Origin: Gnetum montanum
Taxonomy: Eukaryota; Streptophyta; Gnetopsida; Gnetales; Gnetaceae
Direction: 5' to 3'
Length of the DNA: 64,000 nt
Assembly: GCA_015680685.1 (NCBI GenBank)
Contig: MNCI01022386.1
Span: 195,787 to 259,786, forward strand
The translations under genes and the position numbers were made by a program. This document shows, in pieces, positions 58,990 through 64,000 of this stretch; position 1 is the first letter of the stretch; each line of letters opens with the position of its first letter. The notes beneath the pieces are model-generated. The model was given only the letters and a program-made list of their open reading frames with translations. It searched no databases and was not told the DNA's origin.

Positions 58990-60300
58990 ATCCCAAGTTT
59001 AGCCACTAATCACTAAAGGCATGTTGCTTCCTAACTATCTAGGTTTGCAGCAACATATTTTGCTTTAGTAGTAGATTGAGCTACACAAGATTGCAACTGG
59101 CTTTTCCAAGAGATAGCACCACCAAAGATAGTAAACACATATCCATTGGTTGATATTCTATTGTCTAAATCCCCACCCCAGTCAACACCCACATAACCAT
59201 GTAGAATGCACAAATCACTTTGATAACAAATACAAAAGTTTATAGTACCATAGAGATACTAGAAAATTTAATTTACATCAATCCAATGTTGTTTCCCTGG
59301 ATTAGACATATACCTGTTGTGTTTTTCAACAATGTATGCAATATTAGGTCTAGTATTAATCATTATATACATCAAACTATCAACAGCACTAGCATATGGA
59401 ATTTTTATCATGACCTCATTTTCATCATCTGTCTTGGAGCATTGCTCAACAGAGCGTTTCATCCCAATTTCACAGGGTGTTGTCATAGGCTTACAATCTT
59501 GCATATTATATTTTTTAAAGATGCTTTGCACATATGCAAATTGTCCAACCTAAAGTTTGTTATTACCTCTGTTTCTTTTAATTTCCATGCTCAAAATTCT
59601 TTTAACAGTACTAAGATATTTCATCTCAAACCAAGAAGAAAGAAGTTGTTTCAACTTCTTAATTTCATCCATGTCACTTCTTGCTATTAACATGTCATCG
59701 ACATATAGCAGTAAAATTAAGAGTTTTCCATTTTTATTTTTGACATATAAGTAGGAGTCTTCTTGATTTATAATGAAGCCAAGACTTAACATGTATTCAT
59801 TAATTTTTTTATTTCAAATTCTTAGTGCTTGTTTGAGCCCATATAATGATATTAGCAATCAACACACCATATGCTCTTTTCCTTTCACTTCAAACCCTTT
59901 GAGTTGAAGCATATATATTTCCTCCTCACGATCACCATTGAGGAAAGAAATTTTTACATTCATTTGTTCAAGTTTTGGATCATAAGCTACTAGTATTGAT
60001 AGCAATGATCTAATGGATGTTAATTTTACCACAGGGGACAAGATGTCATCATAATCAATTTTCTTCTTTTGGGAATAACCCTTAGCAACAAGACATGCTT
60101 TAAACTAGTCACCAGATTTAATTCTAAACATTCACTTTCATCTAGTTGGTTTTCTATCAAATGGAAGTTCAACCAATTCTCATGTCTTATTCTTATAAAT
60201 AGAGGACATTTCATCATCCATTTCTCGCTTCCATTCTTTATGATAAAGAGATGTACATGCTTCATCATAAGTGGTTCAACTTTAGCAATTTAGCAATTAG
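58990..60300 (-). pseudogene. RT and RNase H of E5 (broken)
   Basis: RT copies element RNA. The minus strand reads LFIIKNGSEKWMMKC in one frame and, after shifts, SPVVKLTSIRSLLSILVAYD (about 60040), MNVKISFLNGDREEEIYM and the intact catalytic LLLYVDDMLIA at about 59710-59680. Further on are MQSIFKKYNMQDCKPMTTPC and a RNase H end with YVGVDWGGDLDN and CVAQSTTKAKYVAA (59213-59040). In that last motif Lys stands where a catalytic Glu is usual. At least two shifts and several stops separate the blocks. Confidence 0.88.
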
Positions 60301-60357
60301 AATTTGATCTTCAAACCAAGTGGGTAGTTTTCTTATGCAACTAGACCATATTAAGGG

Positions 60358-61503
60358 TTATGAAGTTGATGGAGCATCATGTTGATACTCTATTTCCTTA
60401 TCTTCACTTACATCTTCCCTTGTACTTATTTCTTGTATATTATTCATACCGACTTGTTGGTTAGGAGCAATATCTCCTACCAAGGGAGGATGACCCTCTA
60501 AATTTTCTTTATTAACTTGAGAAGATACATGATTAGGTGTTACATCATTAGAGAGATTACGCTTAATATGTTTGCAAGACTCTCTAAATACAACATCACA
60601 ACTATAGATAACCCTCTTAGTCTCTAAGTTGTACAACTTATAAGCTTTAACACCATGACCATAACCAAGGAAAATACATCTTATAGACTTATAATCTAAT
60701 TTTGATCCATCAATTTTTGAAATGTGAACATAAGCTTTACACCTAAAAATTTGAAGATAATTCAAATTAATAGGCTTGTCGCTTCATATTTCTTCTAGAA
60801 TTTTTCCATCAATTGCAAAGGATGTAGACCTATTGATGAGATAGTAGGCATTCATTGCAACTTCAACCCAAAAATGTTTACCAAGACTAGGTTCACTTAG
60901 CATGCATTTGATTCTTTCCAGCAACATTCTATTAAAACCTTCAACTACTTTATTCTATTCAAGAGTTCCTAGAATAGTCTTTTGTCTGTATATGTCATGT
61001 TCTTTACAAAAATTGTCAAAAGCATTAGAGCAAAATTCACCACCATTATCTATTCTGAGAACCTTGATTTTCTTTCTTGAATAATTTTCAACAAGAGCTT
61101 TAAACTCTTTATAATTTTCAAACTCTTTAGACTTATGTTTCATTAAATAGATCCAAGCTTTTCTTGAAAAATCATCAATGAATGAAACATAAATTGTAGC
61201 AACTCAAAGTGAGAATGTTTACAAGTCTTTAACTAGTTCACATACATCACTATGTATTAACTCTAACACTTGATTAACTTTAGCATTACTTCTTAGAAAT
61301 CCTTAATGTGTTTGTTTATCAAGTAGGCAATGATGACAAAAATTCAGAGATCCTTTTGTGAGGTTAATTTTTCCTTTTTTATGCAATTCCTTTAATTCTT
61401 TTTCACTTAAATGCACCAATCTTCTATGCCAAAGATCAATGCTTGAATATAAGCTAGTAACAACTACCATATTGAAGTTGTGTTGCAACGTCCTTGCTTC
61501 CAA
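60358..61503 (-). pseudogene. Integrase of E5 (broken)
   Basis: The minus strand starts with the pre-integrase zinc region (DLWHRRLVHLSEKELKELHK, CHHCLLDKQTH; 61503-61303). A decayed stretch follows, then the core with VLRIDNGGEFCSNAFDNFCK near 61060-61000. The C-terminal block has YLQIFRCKAYVHISK, RCIFLGYGHGVKAYKLYN and VVFRES at 60765-60500. An acidic, Asn-rich tail with EISTREDVSEDKEIEYQ follows. The Glu-containing helix region (TILGTLE) is altered, so activity is unlikely. Confidence 0.85.
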
Positions 61504-61599
61504 CTAGTATAGTCTTCCCACCTTTACACTAGTGGCTAGAGGTAAAGACCCTTGCAATATTTTACATTTTTCATCATCAAATATGATAGTTAGAATTGC

Positions 61600-61870
61600 A
61601 GAATCTAACTCACTCATAGACAAGAAACTCATTGTGAGTTAGGTACATGATGGACATGAGATATAGTTTTAATGGTTCCATACTTAAATTGGGTTTTAAC
61701 TTTACCATACCCAACAACATTACAAAGACCATCATCACTTAGTTTGATCACACCAAGATTACAAACAAAGTATTCACAAAACCATTCAAGGTGTGAGGTA
61801 TAGTGATAGGAAGTAGCAGAATCAATATACTAAGAAATTCTCTTAGTGTCATCAATTGATGACATCACAT
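61600..61870 (-). pseudogene. Aspartic protease of E5 (broken)
   Basis: The minus strand reads YIDSATSYHYTSHLEW near 61830-61785, the copia active-site region, then LSDDGLCNVVGYGKVKTQFK and ISHVHHVPNSQ. The residue before YIDS is a TAG at a usual Trp position. Asp-Ser is kept but the following Gly is Ala. Confidence 0.75.
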
Positions 61871-61939
61871 GCAAATCTCCCTCTTGATGAGAATGAGAAA
61901 TTTCATTTTTATTATTAGTATTTGCATATGCTTTTTCTT

Positions 61940-62668
61940 TGTTTGCTACTTTACAATTTTTTTTTAAGATGACCAATCTTTCCATTATTCCAACATCTTA
62001 GTTTTGTGGAATTTTTCTAGGATCTAGGAGATTTAAACTATGGGCTTTTATTCAACTTTAAGTTGGATTTTTTGGCAAGGAAAAGATCAATTTGGACAGG
62101 GCAGAACTTTTAATCCTCTTTTCTTCATTGAGTAGTTGGGCTATAATAATATCAAAATTAAGAGTTGACACAAAATTACTCACTAACATTACAAAAGTAT
62201 TCTAGGACTCAGGAAGAGACTCTAAAAGATACATACAATGATTTTCCTCTTTCATTTTATCTTCAACTACTTCAAATTGCATCATGGTATCATGATACCA
62301 TTGAAGATACTTAGATGATATGTAATTAACATACATTCAGGCATCTTGAGTGTGTGTAGATTCCTTCTATGAAATAATCTATTAGCAACAGATTTTGATT
62401 GGTACAAATCTTTTAATTTGTCCCACCAGTCTTTGGCAATCAAAACTCCAAAAATGTTGAGCAACATCAAATGAGAGAGACACAAACGAATTCTGCTTTG
62501 TGCCTTTCTATCCAAGGCCTCCCAATCTAAATTTGTGACAACAAGCTTTGACTTAGCAATTACTTGTCAAAGATCTTCACTAACAAGAAGATCCTCCATG
62601 TATGTTCTCCAAATTTCATAATCATTGCTAGAGGATTTTTCAATTCTGATTTTTGCAAAGTTTGTCAT
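61940..62668 (-). pseudogene. gag: gag of E5 (broken)
   Basis: The start is at 62668 (MTNFAKIRIEKSSSNDYEIW), 55 bp downstream of the primer site, in frame with 62515-62282 across one TGA. KDWWDKLKDLYQSKSVANRL and LHTLKMPECMLITYHL are typical of copia gag (UBN2 type). A decayed zinc knuckle, CWNNGKIGHLKKK, lies near 62000-61965, lacking the second and last Cys. The region between holds several stops. Confidence 0.82.
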
Positions 62669-62722
62669 ACTATGAAATCAAAAAACACCACAAAAGAAGA
62701 AAAAACCACCATGAAAGAACTT

Positions 62723-62734
62723 AGCTCTGATTCC
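62723..62734 (-). promoter_or_regulatory. Primer-binding site of E5, initiator tRNA-Met
   Basis: The minus strand reads TGGAATCAGAGC two bases after the 5' LTR, one mismatch from the complement of the plant initiator tRNA-Met 3' end. Confidence 0.88.
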
Positions 62735-62736
62735 AA

Positions 62737-63212
62737 TTGTGATTTTTAGATCATTCGTAATAACAGTAAAAAAATATATTCCTAAAAAACACACAAATAT
62801 ATGCAAGGGAAAAATGAGAAAAAAACCCCAACAACAAATAGGCTCATCTTTATGTCACCTCAAAGAGAATTTCTCTCAATCACAATGAACAGTAAGAATG
62901 GAAAAGAAGATAACACAAGATTAAAGCCATTCAAAGCTTTGTAGTGTTAACAGGATATAAACTGGATATTAACAGTAGCAGCATGACGGAGATGAACAAT
63001 AATTTGCATTGACTACATTGCAAATATCTGCGATTAAATACTGAACAGTACATTACAACATAACTATTGTACCATAGAATTACAAAAAGATAATGTTGAT
63101 GATAGTACTGAACTTATGTAAACAACATAACTATTGTACCATAGAATTACAAAAAGATAATGTTGATGATAATACTGAACTTAGGTAAACAGTTGTCTTC
63201 ACTTTACTCACC
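62737..63212 (-). repeat. 5' LTR of E5
   Basis: 476 bp, aligned with 58246-58688 but with an extra tandem copy of a 67-bp segment. The right end is fixed by alignment and by the TTTGA flank. Confidence 0.88.
63056..63189. repeat. 67-bp tandem duplication in one E5 LTR
   Basis: Two units with CAACATAACTATTGTACCAT and TAATGTTGATGATARTACTG, period 67. They are near identical, so the duplication is recent; the other LTR has a single, more diverged copy. Confidence 0.93.
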
Positions 63213-63667
63213 TTTGATGACCTCTAACTTAATTTCCAGACACTCATATGAGCGTTTAATTATGCATTAGATCGGATGACTATAAGAGTAATAATACTCT
63301 TCCGTTTCTTATGGACGAAAATTTGCAAAAGTTAAACAATGTTGGTAATTTTCTCAGCACTGACGGCTCCATGATCCGTGCACATTTTGCCGTAATTCAT
63401 TCGGATAATTAGAAATTGCGTTCGATGGCTTTCACATTATAGAAAGGCAGTGACTGGGTACAGATATTCAAGACGGTAGGACACTGTCAGAAGTCAGAAC
63501 AACCAAGGAATTAAGTTCCTGTAATATCAGCGTGCATTTCTGTGACAGGAAAGTAAGATGCAAATTGTAAAATCTTTTGACATGATCAATTCCTTGGTGA
63601 AAAACACTGCATGAACTTATAGTATTAGAACCTTTAAAAAACAAAGGAAGGTTTAGAAGTTAGAACC

Positions 63668-63859
63668 TTGCCTCTTAAAGCATCTTCCAGAAGCTACTCT
63701 ATCAACCACAGAGAAGTTACCAGCTTTTGCAGCGTTGGCTTTGCAGGCAATGCTGGAATGAAGGCAAAGAAAAATGTATATGATGAAGACAGTGACAGGG
63801 CAGTTCTCCTTTGGCGGAAGAAATCAAGCAGTGGTAGAAGCAACGAATTCAGGCATTGA
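63668..63859 (+). CDS. Short open frame, unrecognised (possible exon)
   Basis: 63 codons starting MPLKASSRSYSINHREVT, with a Lys/Arg/Ser-rich end. It overlaps another open frame at 63780. I recognise no domain. It may be part of an exon, with the frame changing by an indel or splice. Low support. Confidence 0.2.
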   Translation: MPLKASSRSYSINHREVTSFCSVGFAGNAGMKAKKNVYDEDSDRAVLLWRKKSSSGRSNEFRH

Positions 63860-63935
63860 TGCTGGCACACTGCATTATGTTATGCGAATTCCTGCAGCCA
63901 AAGGAGAACCGCCTGCCACTGTTTTCAGCAGCTGA
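63780..63935 (+). CDS. Short open frame, unrecognised (possible terminal exon)
   Basis: 51 codons with a stop at 63933-63935, containing TGQFSFGGRNQAVVEATNSG and AAKGEPPATVFSS. Composition is protein-like and free of the TAG decay seen in the elements. No domain is recognised; the frame is closed by a TGA upstream of 63780. Confidence 0.22.
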   Translation: MMKTVTGQFSFGGRNQAVVEATNSGIDAGTLHYVMRIPAAKGEPPATVFSS

Positions 63936-64000
63936 GCAAGCAACCAATTACAAAACTGAATACTCAGCTGAATCCTGTTTTTCCACCCACAGCTGACTTG

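Larger units (their letters stand above)
58246..63212 (-). mobile_element. E5: Ty1/copia retrotransposon
   Basis: LTRs are 58246-58688 and 62737-63212. The flanks GTTGA (58241-58245) and TTTGA (63213-63217) form a 5-bp target duplication with one change. The minus-strand order gag, zinc knuckle, protease, integrase, RT, RNase H, with integrase before RT, defines copia. The primer site is of the initiator-Met type. About 5 kb is a normal length. Gag and RT wording resembles the Tork (Tnt1-like) lineage, tentatively. Stops are fewer than in E1-E4, so it is probably younger. Confidence 0.93.
63218..64000. other. Low-repeat flank, possible edge of host genic DNA
   Basis: This part keeps CpG dinucleotides (for example CCGTAATTCATTCGG), has balanced base composition and matches nothing else in the window. 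Two short overlapping open frames lie at its end. It may be a gene border, an old pseudogene or simple low-copy DNA. Confidence 0.5.

Noticed and set aside
59220-59690. 156-codon plus-strand open frame
   Set aside because: It lies antisense to the copia RT and RNase H, whose motifs are clear on the other strand.

Overview
The window is repeat-dominated nuclear DNA from a seed plant with a large genome. The plant assignment rests on Athila-type, Tat-type and copia-type LTR retrotransposons with plant-style motifs, on a tRNA-Asp-type primer site typical of plant Athila elements, and on decay at CpG and CAG/CTG sites as expected of plant-methylated transposons. A gymnosperm is possible but I cannot name a species. 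About 56 of 64 kb can be assigned to five LTR retrotransposons plus one solo-LTR-like insertion. Nearly all genes are broken by stops and indels. No tRNA, rRNA or intact host gene is recognised.

Layout. (1) 1-91 is the tail of an Athila-like LTR. (2) 132-12071 is a complete but pol-less Athila-like element (E1, plus strand, target duplication CTCAT) that keeps gag and a large post-integrase-type ORF; a 3.37-kb solo-LTR-like insertion (4414-7786, duplication GCTAC) sits inside it. (3) 12077-15667 is AT-rich spacer. (4) 15668-57563 is a second Athila-like element (E2, plus strand) with a truncated 5' LTR. Its protease gene is split by a Tat-like element (E3, 20031-48479, duplication GCTCT), which is itself split by a third Athila-like element in reverse orientation (E4, 31786-41929, near-duplication CTTGG/CCTGG). 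(5) 58246-63212 is a Ty1/copia element (E5, minus strand, near-duplication GTTGA/TTTGA). (6) 63218-64000 is less decayed, CpG-retaining sequence, possibly the edge of host genic DNA.

Order of events: E2 came before E3, and E3 before E4; E1 came before the solo LTR. In the Athila-like elements gag makes the particle, protease/RT/RNase H/integrase make and insert the cDNA, and an extra coiled-coil ORF follows. E3 adds a second RNase H and an intron-containing gene on the opposite strand.

Most interesting observations: the antisense spliced gene in E3 (26528-30142); an internal copy of the LTR's GATATC-array plus TATA module, and a second purine tract, ahead of the extra ORF in both E1 and E2 but absent from E4, which also lacks the ORF; a mosaic junction at 18640-18930; a gag zinc knuckle with C-x2-C-x3-H-x4-C spacing; and in-frame stops that are overwhelmingly TAG, pointing to CHG-methylation decay.
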